Source: Paraphysomonas bandaiensis (lineage: Eukaryota > Chrysophyceae). Taken from it: 64,000 bases of DNA. The translations under genes were made by a program, and so were the position numbers. Positions 44,401-54,595 of the stretch are shown here, one piece after another. The stretch's first letter is position 1. Every line of letters begins with the position of its first letter. The stretch is from the NCBI GenBank assembly GCA_965644295.1, contig CBFFRP010000298.1:372001-436000 (forward strand), read 5' to 3'. The notes below the pieces were generated by a model that saw nothing but the letters and a program-made list of their open reading frames with translations, was not told the DNA's origin and made no database searches.

Positions 44401-44760
44401 TGTCGCCCTAATTATTTGAATTTCTGTTTTTTATGTAGAGGGCTGGTGCTATTGCAGTAATTGTTCTTGATGATGGGCAGTGTGAGGCCTTTGACCAACG
44501 ATGCATGCCGGGATCTGACAAAAAGCACGGCGAGAGGTTCGCCTCTGAGGATGTACCAGGAACTTGGTAGGAATTGCAGTTGTATTCAACTTAAATAAGT
44601 TAATTGATTGTTTGATATTAACAGGAAAAAGATCAAAGTCCCTGTGGTTCTCATGCATGGTCGTGACACCAGCGATTTCTTGCGCCTCACGGGACTACCT
44701 TCGTATGAAACAATGGCAGCGGCTCATCAAGCAGAAGTTAATACTGAGGCTGAATTGTAG
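41430..44760 (+). CDS. Secreted cupin-like / fibronectin III / PA-domain protein, 13 exons
   Basis: Exons 41430-41737, 41784-41904, 41999-42689, 42726-43128, 43179-43364, 43440-43533, 43588-43713, 43767-43805, 43864-44052, 44154-44372, 44439-44566, 44625-44760 join in frame to about 879 residues (12 listed; the small 39-bp exon is the seventh intron's product). Signal peptide MMLTLIVFIASIYLHNA. Residues ~140-330: a beta-rich region with 'MHTVVWGASDELTVRVF' and 'TTLVPGEYLFVPHDQIL', as in JmjC/cupin-8 folds, but the HxD iron pair is not obvious. A short Arg/Gly linker (RRRGRGN). Then three FnIII-like units: 'PTITDVGRNNISLTWLSP', 'HAVLSFFKPIDNGGLPILGY', 'LVPHTTYEFRVASFNELG'. The last ~190 residues are a protease-associated (PA) domain: 'GKIAVVQRGHVPIVKKAMYA' and 'AGAIAVIVLDDGQC'. 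Likely lumenal or extracellular; function unknown. Confidence 0.7.
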
Positions 44761-45257
44761 AGTGATGTGTGCGTTGAAGAATTATGTTCTTGTACTTGTA
44801 GTACGACATCTCTGTAATAATAAGAATCATCAGTAGGCACATCATAATTTTAGCTGTTTAGTGATGTCCTTCGATGTGATATAGTATGTACGTATCTACC
44901 AGGTACAATGAAATAGACACGAGATGTGAATACTATTACCATCACATCTCTTCCACACACACCCTATGCCTCAGCCTGTACCCCCCTGCACTAACACAAA
45001 CACCAAGAGCAGCTGAGGACATCCGAGTCTTTCCTCGATGACACAATGCCTAAGGGAAGCTCGCCACTCAGAAGGGTATATTGCTGCTTCCCCTGGTTGT
45101 CATGAGGCACATAAGGCAGTCTCAGATGCAAATTGCACAAGTAGTCTTAAGCGTTCCAGTGTGGTAGTAGTTGACTTAGATCACTGCTTTCACTTGTCAG
45201 GCTGTACGCTGTACAACGTCCCTACATACACACCTATCATATAGTGAGAATGGTAGA
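44761..45257. other. Intergenic stretch
   Basis: No supported gene. A 68-codon plus-strand frame (45038-45244; MTQCLREARHSEGYIAASPG...) is isolated and of doubtful meaning. Confidence 0.35.
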
Positions 45258-46024
45258 ATGGTCGCACCTAGGTGCTTGCGGCGACGCACAAGCAAATCAC
45301 GTAACGTTAAATAGTAGAATATAAGAGTTTACACTAGCTACTAAATGGTAGATGCTTATCTAGCTTGACTAATTTGTCCATCTAGCTACTAAGCTGGTGC
45401 AGATTTTTAACGCCTATTGCGAATAATAAGACTTGCAAATTATTGTAAATACTACTAAATGAACTCTATTGTATAGCTACATAACCCATAGCTTCTTTTA
45501 TTGATGTTTCTACTTGTATGTGAATAGTGCCCCACGGCGGCCCGTTGTCATGTACTGATACCCATGTTGAATGCTGTTTGCAGTCCCTTGATTTAGTTCA
45601 GTTATGTTACAGGGAATCATTTGACTTTCTTGTTGAAGTGTGCTTGGAAGTGCCAATTTTTCTAACCGCTACAACATAACTGAACAAAATGGAGGAACTA
45701 CAAATAGCATTCAACATGGGTAACGGTACAGTTGTGCTGAAGAGGAAGTTGCAGTCCCTGTAGAAGAAATCTCCGACATATCATATGAAGTGCCTAAATC
45801 TAGTGGGTGTGCCTCTGTTATTCCATAGGAATTGCTTCATATATTGAAAGTCTTTTATTTAGCAATAGGCGTTAAAAACCTGCACCGATTTAGTAGCTAG
45901 ATGAATGCTAGACATACTAGTTAGACCTCTACCTGTAACTAATTAGTACAAACTCTATTATCCTACTATTTAACGCTACGAAAATCTGCTTGTGCGTCGC
46001 CGCAAGCACCAAGGTGCAACCACT
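45258..46024. mobile_element. Foldback/MITE-like element, ~770 bp
   Basis: Long terminal inverted repeats: the left arm begins ATGGTCGCACC (45258) and the right arm ends GGTGCAACCA (46024). They include a perfect 24-bp match (core GTGCTTGCGGCGACGCACAA, from 45271; inverted at 45987-46010) and continue as ..GTTAAATAGTAG. Further nested inverted matches lie inside: GCAGATTTTTAACGCCTATT near 45400 against AATAGGCGTTAAAAACCTGC near 45862, and ACCCATGTTGAATGCTGTTT near 45561 against CATTCAACATGGGTAACG near 45707. The whole element can therefore fold on itself. No ORF; target duplication not determined. Confidence 0.75.
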
Positions 46025-47505
46025 TCCGTTCTGAGTTCTTAAGGTGAACATCCCGGATGCTTGACTTCAGCAGGCAGCCCAATACCCCGGTTACCCTTCA
46101 GGTGGGCCCTGTCCAGGATGCCCTTGAGGTGGGCCCATTTCCGGATGCCTGTTTATTCGTCAGGGCCCAAAGACGTCTACACAAGTGACACTTATTGGTG
46201 TCCCTTGTACCACACAAGCATTCGGCTATGAGTGGGCAGAAGAATATCTGCTGACTATGTTTGCGGCTCACGTTAGTTTCCCAGAGAGAATCTCTCCGGT
46301 ACTTATTCCCCAGAACACCACGAAAAGGTGCGAGTCCGACTTTGTTGAGGGGGAATTGCTTCAAGTTGAAATCAAAATTAAAATTGCAACGGTCCTGGGG
46401 TACTATTGACACATGTCTTATGACTGTAGTAAGGCTAAATCAATGTATTGTACGAATTTCTGGAATAGCAGACACATTCACTAGATTTAGATTCAGTATA
46501 TGGTATGCCCGAGATTTCCTCTGCTGGGCTGCAACTTTCTCGTTAATGCAGACTAAAATATCATGATGTTTTAGTGTTACTCCCCCGGAGTGTCGTGAGA
46601 CAAGAGTAAGAGCTGAGATTAAAAGTTAAGAATACAATATGCTTATATTGTGCTATCACAACACTTGAGAACTTTACTTTCTAGCGTGTATGAATTCAAT
46701 CCAATCAGGATTGAGTTGTCCATAGCTCCACTTGATTTGTGAGTGTTGTGATAGCAGTTCATTAGCGTGTATTATATTCTCGACTTCTAACTCTAGATTC
46801 CTGTGTTTATATAGAGTATTGTGGTGATGATGGATGGTGTATCCCAGTTGCATCAGGTGCTCTCTCACACCGTTGGATTGATATGGTGGATATCTAGATA
46901 TCGCACTATCGTAGATATCCGGAGATACAATATATCTAGATATCCATATACTGTAGATATATAGGCATTGAAATGACTTTATTTCACAACCAAGTTATAA
47001 AAAGTCCAGTATATATCGAAATATCCCTTATATTTATACAACACATCATGAAAAAAACTGTCCAATTAGTTTTTTGCTTGTCCACTTGTCCATCTACCAT
47101 CTACCATAGTGGTCTGTACACTGCTGTACATAGCCATCAATAACAAATCGATATTTTCCTAATTTCTAGATTTTTAATCTATATTTCCACTAAAATACAA
47201 TATATATTAGGATTTTATATAATACTTATATCGTATGAATAGAAAAGCGTGCTGCTACTACGCTATATATAGAGCTCACTTGAACACTTGATGGGATACA
47301 GATCACTGGCTACTGGTATATCACCCATCTATATATCCCATAAAAGAAAGTATAGAATCTCTAGACTTCATATATTGAAGTCACACTTCTATTTATCATA
47401 TGGATGATACACACACATACATACATACATATACATACATATATATATGGATGATACATACATACATATATATGTGGAGTAAAGTAATAGGAATCTATTG
47501 AGTAT
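46025..47505. other. Intergenic stretch with short repeats
   Basis: Includes direct repeats of AGGTGGGCCC...GGATGCC (46099-46147), a pair of open frames on opposite strands at 46098-46412 (unconvincing), a 15-bp inverted repeat pair (46651-46665 and 46742-46756), TATCTAGATATC-type palindromes (46890-46950) and TACA/TATA microsatellites before the receptor gene (47410-47475). A minus-strand frame of 64 codons (46674-46868, ending WSYGQLNPDWIEFIHARK) sits across the inverted repeat and has a protein-like composition. Confidence 0.4.
46651..46756. repeat. 15-bp inverted repeat pair, 76-bp spacing
   Basis: TGCTATCACAACACT at 46651-46665 and its exact complement AGTGTTGTGATAGCA at 46742-46756. 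Confidence 0.8.
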
Positions 47506-50205
47506 ATGATCATGATAACTATGTATAAGCTTCATTGGATGGTTTATGCTATTAGTATCAGTATCTTATCTAGTCAAAGTACAGAAATATCAAAAAATAA
47601 AAATATTCCATCACATTTTAATATAGCTGGACAAGTTCCACTTATACTACAGAATGAGGAGCCGGATAAGGATAGTCTGGCTATACAACAGGCGATACTG
47701 ATGGCTATTAATGAAATCAATGATAAAACAGATGGAATTCATGATTATCTTTTACCATATACAGAGTTATATATCAGTATACGTGATGTGGATGAATCAT
47801 TTGAAAATGGAGTATATAAATCACTTGAATTGATCGATTCATTTGGTGATAATGAACGGTTAACAGCTTGTATTGGTCCAGATAATTATGATGCCTTAAG
47901 GGGAGGATCCAAAATACTGAGTGATCATCATGTATTCCAGATCGGATATAGTGACAGAAATTCTGCTCTGGGTATGTCTGATATTTACCCAAACTCCCTC
48001 CGAACTGTTCCGGGATACTATGTAGATGGGAGGGTAATTGCAGATTTTGTTCAATTTCTGGGTTGGGAGAGGGTATCTGTATTTTCTACATCAGACACTT
48101 ATGGGAATATGGCTACTTTTTTCTTTGAAAAGGAGGCAGAAGAAGTGGGCATCAAGATTTTGTCTCTACATCATATGTCCAGGGACACAGAAGATTTCTC
48201 GAGCCACATTGAGGATGCGAAGAAAGCTGGTGCAAAGGTTTTTGTTTTTTTAATGGCGTCTACACCAGCATCTGTTCTCCTGAGCCAGGGATATAAATTA
48301 GGCTTATTCAATGCTGACACAGCTATTGTAGCGAACGAGTATGCAGCCACTGTAGAGAATTGGGCCCACTATGACTCGGATTTACTCTCCCTGGTGTCGG
48401 GATTTATTAGCATAAGTTATCATGAGTTACCTGAAGAGAGTAGTGGAAAGTCTGCCTTTTTGCAGCGATTTCGAGGGCAACCGCACACATTAGGCGAATA
48501 TATTGACGGTGTACACGTGTGCAACAACTCTACAGACGACACCGGATATTTTCTGTATCAAGTCGGAGACATTTGCACTGGGTTAAACCACTCCTTGTAT
48601 GCTGTCGACGGAAGCGATCTGCCTCCTGCTGCATATCACGCCTATGATGCAACATATGCAGTAGCATTTGGTTTGCATGACTTAGTCTACGAGAAAAGTA
48701 GACTGTACATAAATGACGAAGAGCTGCGCAGTGAGCTCCTCTTAAATACTCGTTTTCACGGGGCCACTGGAAATGTTGGCTTCTCCACGAAACATATAGA
48801 AGATGGCTTCGATGTCGGTAGCAGAGATAGCGGCCTGACATTCGATGTATTAAACTTTGACAAATCGTTCAGTGTTAAGAGTCCGGTATTGGTTGGTTCA
48901 TATCACAGTGATTGGGGGATAGAGTTGTGTGATGGGTGTGTTATAACATATGCAGGAGATACCACCAAGCCACTCGATAGACCAGAGCCTCATGTGGAGC
49001 ATCTAAATCCAGTATTAGTAGGAATATCTTTAATCATTTCGATTTGTGCTCTTACATTATCGACAATATACAGTGTCATGTTTTATGTGTACAGACGCAC
49101 ACGTCTAATTCGGGCCACTCAACCAGCTGTATACTATGTCGTTTTGTCTGGTTGCTTTCTCGGTGGCATTCGTGCTATCACAGCCTTAATAGTGCCCACA
49201 ACTGGACTTTGTATGTCTCAGATGTGGATTGCACATTTGTCGTTTACCTTAGTGTTCTCTTCCTTACTGGTTAAAGTTTGGAAAATCTACAAAGTCGTTA
49301 ATGCATCATTGAAGCGAGTGAAACTTTCAACCGCACATACACTTCACATCGTCATGTTCTCTACAAGCCCTGTGATCTTGTACCTGCTGTTCATCTCGTC
49401 CATGGGAAGCGTTGAAATTGCAAACGTTTTAGTACATGAGGATCAGCATCGCATTGAGTACCAGAAACGATGTGATTTTGAGCTTCACGACGAGTTAAAT
49501 GGTTTGTATATCCTCGAGCTTATGTGTATGCTCTATGGCCTTTACCTGTGTTACCTTGTCAAAGACATTCCAGAAGCCCTTTCGAACTATAGGACTATCA
49601 GCAAATGTATGACTCCCGAAAGATATGTTATTGCCTGTCTAATATAATGTGTAGGTATTGTGCACATCACATGTTTGGCAGTCACTTTTTTTTCTATTCT
49701 TTACTCTCTGAATCTGAATCCCAATGAAAACCAGTGCTTGGTCTCAGTGGCATTTGCTCTGGCTATAATCACCACTCTTGACCAACTCTTCCGCAACACA
49801 TGCATTAACTTGCTCATGGGAAAGGACATGACGAAATCCTTCAGGGTGGAGAAGGGAATGCACCGCAGCATCGTAGAAATATGGAATGGAGTGCCGATAT
49901 CACCTGCAGAGGTGGGGAGCGACGTAAATATTGATACAGCTGGAGGGAACATCAGCTTGTATCCAACAATCGTGAACATCAAAGATCGTGCTGCACTGGC
50001 AAAGCGGAAGAAGGAGCTCACTGAGTCTATTGAGGCAATGAAGCGTGAACTCGGTATGGTTATCGAAGCAGAGATGTACTCATACACATCCAGCGGATCA
50101 ACTAAATCGTCACAGCACAATAATATATTGTCAGCTGTGGAGGGCCCTGTGAGTGCAATGGAGGAAAATGACACTTCATCATCCTCGGTGAAGGAATTTT
50201 GTTAA
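47506..50205 (+). CDS. Class C (GABA-B-like) G-protein-coupled receptor, 2 exons
   Basis: Exons 47506-49606 and 49655-50205, joined by a 48-bp GT-AG intron, encode about 883 residues. A signal peptide (LHWMVYAISISILSS) leads into a periplasmic-binding-protein/ANF-receptor ectodomain (~40-480): 'LAIQQAILMAINEIN', 'CIGPDNYDALRGGSKILSDH', 'WERVSVFSTSDTYGN', 'ATYAVAFGLHDLV'. From ~500 a 7TM_3 bundle follows: 'PVLVGISLIISICALTLSTI', 'AVYYVVLSGCFLGGI', 'MWIAHLSFTLVFSSLLVKVW', 'LHIVMFSTSPVILYLLFIS', 'ELMCMLYGLYLCYLVKDIPE', 'CIVHITCLAVTFFSILYSL', 'VSVAFALAIITTLDQLF'. The WIAHLSF...LLVKVWKIY and DIPEA motifs are typical of GABA-B relatives. No Cys-rich linker, again as in GABA-B. A C-terminal helix (LAKRKKELTESIEAMKREL) could form a dimerising coiled coil. 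The ligand is unknown. The start could be any of three clustered Mets. Confidence 0.9.
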
Positions 50206-51873
50206 ATTTATTGTTTGCTTTGTGGGTGTGATATCAAAGCAAAATGCTGTATTGTAGGAATGATTTCCTTGTGAAATTCATAGCCTATGAAAATATTTTA
50301 TCGGGGCAATAATATAGAGTATCTTGCTGTCATTGAGACAGAGTAGCTCTGTGATTTTGAGTAAATTATTAGGTTTAGTCGGAGTAAATTTACAATGTAA
50401 TAATCACAGGCAATTGAAAATTAACGATATATTTTCGAAACATGGAGTATTTGCTATTACGAATGAGAGGATTTTGGAAGATTTCGTTTTCAGAGATATG
50501 TGAAAGTTGGCTTATACCTGAGTTTGGTGACTAACAGTTGGTGAAGAGTACAGAAGTTAAAGCCCATATAAATTGCGATAATATTTAGAAAACTTAGGTG
50601 AGTTTATAGAGATTCTCGTGTGAGTTGTGATATAAATATTTCTATAGCAACTTGTAGAGTATGTGACCTATTTATTATTCATTTGTACATAATGTGCCCT
50701 TTTATTATATTTGAAGTAACAAGTTACTATGATTTATAATATAAATTATAAATAACTATTACTACGCAGTTATATAACCTGACCGCACATTTCGAGCTTT
50801 CATTTCGTTTATAAGAACAACTAATTCTACATTAGACTTGTTTAGTTGTGCGGTATGACACAATATATATTGTACATTTGAAGTCAGTAAATATGGTACC
50901 ATAAGAGAAACAAACCAAATAAGTGACTTTAGTTACGAAGGTAGTAATATTACTGGTAAAAGTCTATAGATGACGTAATGATACATATGATACATAGATG
51001 TGAAGGAGAACAGAAGTTTACTAAAGGGGCACTTACTCTCCCGTGCATCTCACACAGCAGCGATTGACATTTATAAGAGATACAAATATGAGGATATCTA
51101 GACAACATATGAATTTCCTGTTGCTTGTTCGAGTAAGTAATCTTGATCCATATAACCTTTAAAGTAGTTGAGATTTGCTCAATATTCATCTTATATGTAT
51201 CTGTATAGAGATATCTATAGATAAGACGCCTCTATGTCCCTATGTCCCATATCTTACCATGTGTAACCCTCTTAACTATAACATCAATAAGATAGCCACT
51301 TATAAAACAACATATTCGGTTTCTTGTCCCTTTCCTATTCAATATTAACTGTTTGTATTGTAATATACTGAAAATCCAACTCTTATTTAAGGACTTGTAC
51401 ATACAGTATGGATGTATGCAGTATGGTGTACACACGCACTGAGCTATGACCTGCTGTGAATGTACGTATCGGCAGTCAGCATTTCAATTTTCGGGAATGG
51501 ATTGAAGCAAATATACTCTATATTACTGCAATACAACTACGGCTGGAATACAGATAATTGTTGTCTCAATATTAGAGGCATCTTTCAAGGATACCGACAT
51601 GTATTTACAGTATTCAATATGTTGGAGTATCGAAATACAGGTTTTCCCCTGAAAATATACACATTTGTTGAAATATCCAATAAATTTGAACGAAACATCA
51701 CTTTTCCGTGAAATTTCGAGTATTTCTGGTACATTTCTCTGATATATCTGCAATATATACACTACACTGTGTTCTGCTGTGTACATATCGAAGAGCTACA
51801 GATATCAGTGAGTAACTATATATATCGTACTGTGTGGATCAATTATCCAGTATCATTCATAGAGTATATTCAA
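50206..51873. other. Intergenic stretch with one dispersed-repeat copy
   Basis: AT-rich; no gene supported. Carries copy C of the dispersed repeat at 51465-51583. Confidence 0.45.
51465..51583 (-). repeat. Dispersed ~130-bp repeat, copy C (inverted)
   Basis: Read on the minus strand, it matches copies A and B: GATGCCTCTAATATTGAGAC at one end, TGCTGACTGCCGATACG at the other. Confidence 0.8.
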
Positions 51874-52926
51874 ATGAGTACATGTAATGAATCTGAGAAT
51901 GTTCATGCAAGTGAACCTACCTACACTGAGCTGTTGAACTCATTGCGCGCATGCACAGACCGCAGTTCATCTGACTCCATTGCAATCGCCAAGCAATGTT
52001 CAAATGCTGTAAGAAAACAATGCAAGGATATGTTCCCCAGTGATGTATCGGGCTGTATTGGACTCTGGCAAGATGCTCATAAGTTGATATTTGCTGGTGC
52101 TGAAGATGCAGAGGATGTGCTGGACCAGCAGCTCTTCTGTGATGAGGAGTTTGTTATTTTCTTGGTCGAGTTTGCTGCATTTTTTGGCAAATTGAATTCT
52201 GGCGACAAAGATATGAATGAGATTTTATTGAAAAAGCGCATTCAGATTTACGAGCAGCTGTCCATATTGATGAATATTATGCCCGTGGAAGAACTGTCCG
52301 CTGAAGCTCAGCAACTGATTCGTGACCGTGACAAACAGTGCGGGACGTGCCATTTTAACTTGAATCAAGTAGAGTGTGCTCACGAACACTTGAATAAATA
52401 TGCCTCCTCACTTTATACTGCCAGTGCATGGAAATCGAAAGAATTATCAGAATGGAGTTCTGATGACATCGAGTCGTGTCGTGAATACTGTGATGCCATA
52501 CTTGAAGCCACAGAGTGTCTGAAAGTGATGAAAAAGTATTCAGAAGCAATTGATGAGTATAAAAAAGCGTTGCAGCTCTATGATTCAATGGCACAGGAGT
52601 GCCAAGATGTGGGAAATTCTAACCTGAGTAAAATTGGAGGATGCTGTAATAACATCGCTATGTGCTACTATCATTTGTTCAAGTATTCCGACACGATTCC
52701 ATATTTCGAACGAGCACTAGAAGCTTTCGAAACTGTGTATGGACCTAATATACCAGCCGTTTCAATGATTAGGGGAAACATAGATACAAACAAGCGTCTT
52801 GCTCAGGTGGTGGAACATATGCAAGCAGAGGGTGCTGAGATTACTAAAGTAGATCTGACAAACCCTCGACAGTACGACCAGAAAGAAGAAAAAGAAAAAT
52901 ATTTTACGACTTCAGATGAATCATAG
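51874..52926 (+). CDS. Tetratricopeptide-repeat protein
   Basis: Single exon. The Met at 51874 (MSTCNESE) is preferred over 51769, since the 35 residues before it are rich in Ile/Tyr and lie in repeat-like DNA; this gives 350 residues. The N-terminal part is helical and acidic. TPR-like helix pairs occupy ~210-330: 'CLKVMKKYSEAIDEYKKALQ' and 'CCNNIAMCYYHLFKYSDTIP' + YFERALEAFETVYG. The YFERALEAFETVYGPNIPAV pattern is like kinesin-light-chain-type TPRs. The C-terminus is charged (QKEEKEKYFTTSDES). A scaffold role is likely; no partner can be named. Confidence 0.7.
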   Translation: MSTCNESENVHASEPTYTELLNSLRACTDRSSSDSIAIAKQCSNAVRKQCKDMFPSDVSGCIGLWQDAHKLIFAGAEDAEDVLDQQLFCDEEFVIFLVEFAAFFGKLNSGDKDMNEILLKKRIQIYEQLSILMNIMPVEELSAEAQQLIRDRDKQCGTCHFNLNQVECAHEHLNKYASSLYTASAWKSKELSEWSSDDIESCREYCDAILEATECLKVMKKYSEAIDEYKKALQLYDSMAQECQDVGNSNLSKIGGCCNNIAMCYYHLFKYSDTIPYFERALEAFETVYGPNIPAVSMIRGNIDTNKRLAQVVEHMQAEGAEITKVDLTNPRQYDQKEEKEKYFTTSDES

Positions 52927-53420
52927 TTAGGATTGTATATTTTTCCACCGTCTGAGTTCATGCATTTATTTATTCCAGTTGTACTCCGAGTGTTCAATCC
53001 CTGAAAAAAGTTTCCCTATATCAGTAAATGAATTGATTCATACTACACTGCGTTCTTTCGAGTACTACGTAATATTGACTCGTCAATTGCATTATACGTG
53101 ATCTATGCATTGTAGAACAAAACTAAACAGAGCGAAATTAACAAGAACCACAGAAGCAATAGTTTTATATTTTACATTGAATGATATTGCATTGTAAGCC
53201 ACGCACTACAAATTTTTTTAGATGGCATAGTACTAAGACCTGACCATACACAAAAATTACAATGTGAAACAATATTCTACCAGTAGTGCTATACTGATAG
53301 TACCTAGTTCCCGGACACGGTCAATTCGAGAAAGAAAGTACATTTTTCAATACTGTGTCAAGAGGATATTCGTGAGTTAACGTCAAACGACTTGCTTTCA
53401 TCTCCATTGTGATAATCTGG
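52927..53420. other. Convergent intergenic stretch
   Basis: Lies between the TPR gene and the small basic-protein gene; nothing recognised. Confidence 0.4.
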
Positions 53421-53792
53421 TCAATCATTTTTTTTCTTTTTCTTTCGTTCTGGTTCCGCCTGACTATCTTCTTCGTGGGTGATTTCTGAAAATACTTCCT
53501 CAAGTTGTCGCCGCCTCCTCCTCCTCGTCGTCGTCGTGACAAGTTGCATATATAGTGTTGGATCAATAGAACCATCTGATTTCAAACAATGGATCAATCT
53601 AATTGAATTAGGATTAATGGGTCTCATTAATATGGTATCAACGTCAAGATTCCACGGCACTTCTCTGTGTCTGATGTCTGGTAAATCTCCTTCGTGGCTG
53701 ATGACATTTCTTCCTTCGTGTCTGATGTCTTGTACATCTCCTTCGTGGCTGTTATCTGGCAGCGGTCTCTTTTCTTGTTGTTGTCCTGACAT
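53421..53792 (-). CDS. Small charged protein with basic patches, 123 aa
   Basis: An ATG-started frame: MSGQQQEKRPLPDN, three HEGD/HEGR repeats (SHEGDVQDIRHEG...SHEGDLPDIRH), a middle part (LDVDTILMRPINPNSIRLIH), then two basic clusters (RRRRRR; RKKKKK) flanking an acidic helix-like segment (LEEVFSEITHEEDSQ). The basic tail suits nuclear localisation. The opposite strand also has an open frame (53479-53826) with a hydrophobic start, so the coding strand is not certain. No family recognised. Confidence 0.4.
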   Translation of the reverse strand: MSGQQQEKRPLPDNSHEGDVQDIRHEGRNVISHEGDLPDIRHREVPWNLDVDTILMRPINPNSIRLIHCLKSDGSIDPTLYMQLVTTTTRRRRRRQLEEVFSEITHEEDSQAEPERKKKKKND

Positions 53793-54595
53793 ACTGAATA
53801 TATGCTGCAGTTACTACACCCTTTGAATCGATATAATCGTTCAAACTAACTGAATTAAGATTTCTGGGTCTCATGATCAAAGAATTTTGACTTCACGGTG
53901 TTAAATTAGGCCTGAAAGTTATATATGTCTAGGCTAGATAGATTCTCATCAAGGTGGGTCATTGGGACATATACCTGGTATAGTGAAGAAATGAAAAATG
54001 AAGTGTAAAAAAGTAATTTTGACCACTTTTGTCTACATCTAGTACGAAATATTATAGGACAAGAAAAAATTACAATACCAAAATGTATGACAGAAAAAAA
54101 GAAGGTGGCTCTGTGTGTCTGTCATATCTACACGAGTCATACTGGTGATGATGAGGATGAAATTACTGTGGATACTTCTGTCTATTTTTGTACTGTAGTA
54201 TGCATATGATATGATGTTACTCATATCAGTTGGGATATTCTCGTTTCTCTCGTCCTATATGCATACAGAGTATACTGGTATACTGGTATATGATGACATG
54301 TACATGTACATACACTACGACTGTTGTGTATCATACTGGCATACTACATACATACATACATACATACATACATACACACAGCAGAGCACATCGACTTCCA
54401 CACTACACACACATATAACACTATTCGAATATATCATAATTCCAATTCATTCTAAGATTAAACATATCTGAAACACAACTATATCACTATCATCATCACT
54501 ATCATTATCAGTATTATCCGTATATGATATGAGAGAGTAGTATATATATATATATAAGTATATCCATTCAATTCAACTGATTAGTACTCATAACT
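53793..54595. other. Intergenic stretch upstream of PAN2
   Basis: Contains a decayed second copy of part of the small basic-protein gene (about 53815-53890), a (CATA)n run near 54345-54375 and a (TA)n run near 54542-54556 just ahead of the PAN2 start. No gene seen. Confidence 0.45.

Noticed and set aside
46098-46412. Overlapping open frames on both strands
   Set aside because: Neither has recognisable motifs or splice support, and the region contains direct repeats that keep frames open by chance.
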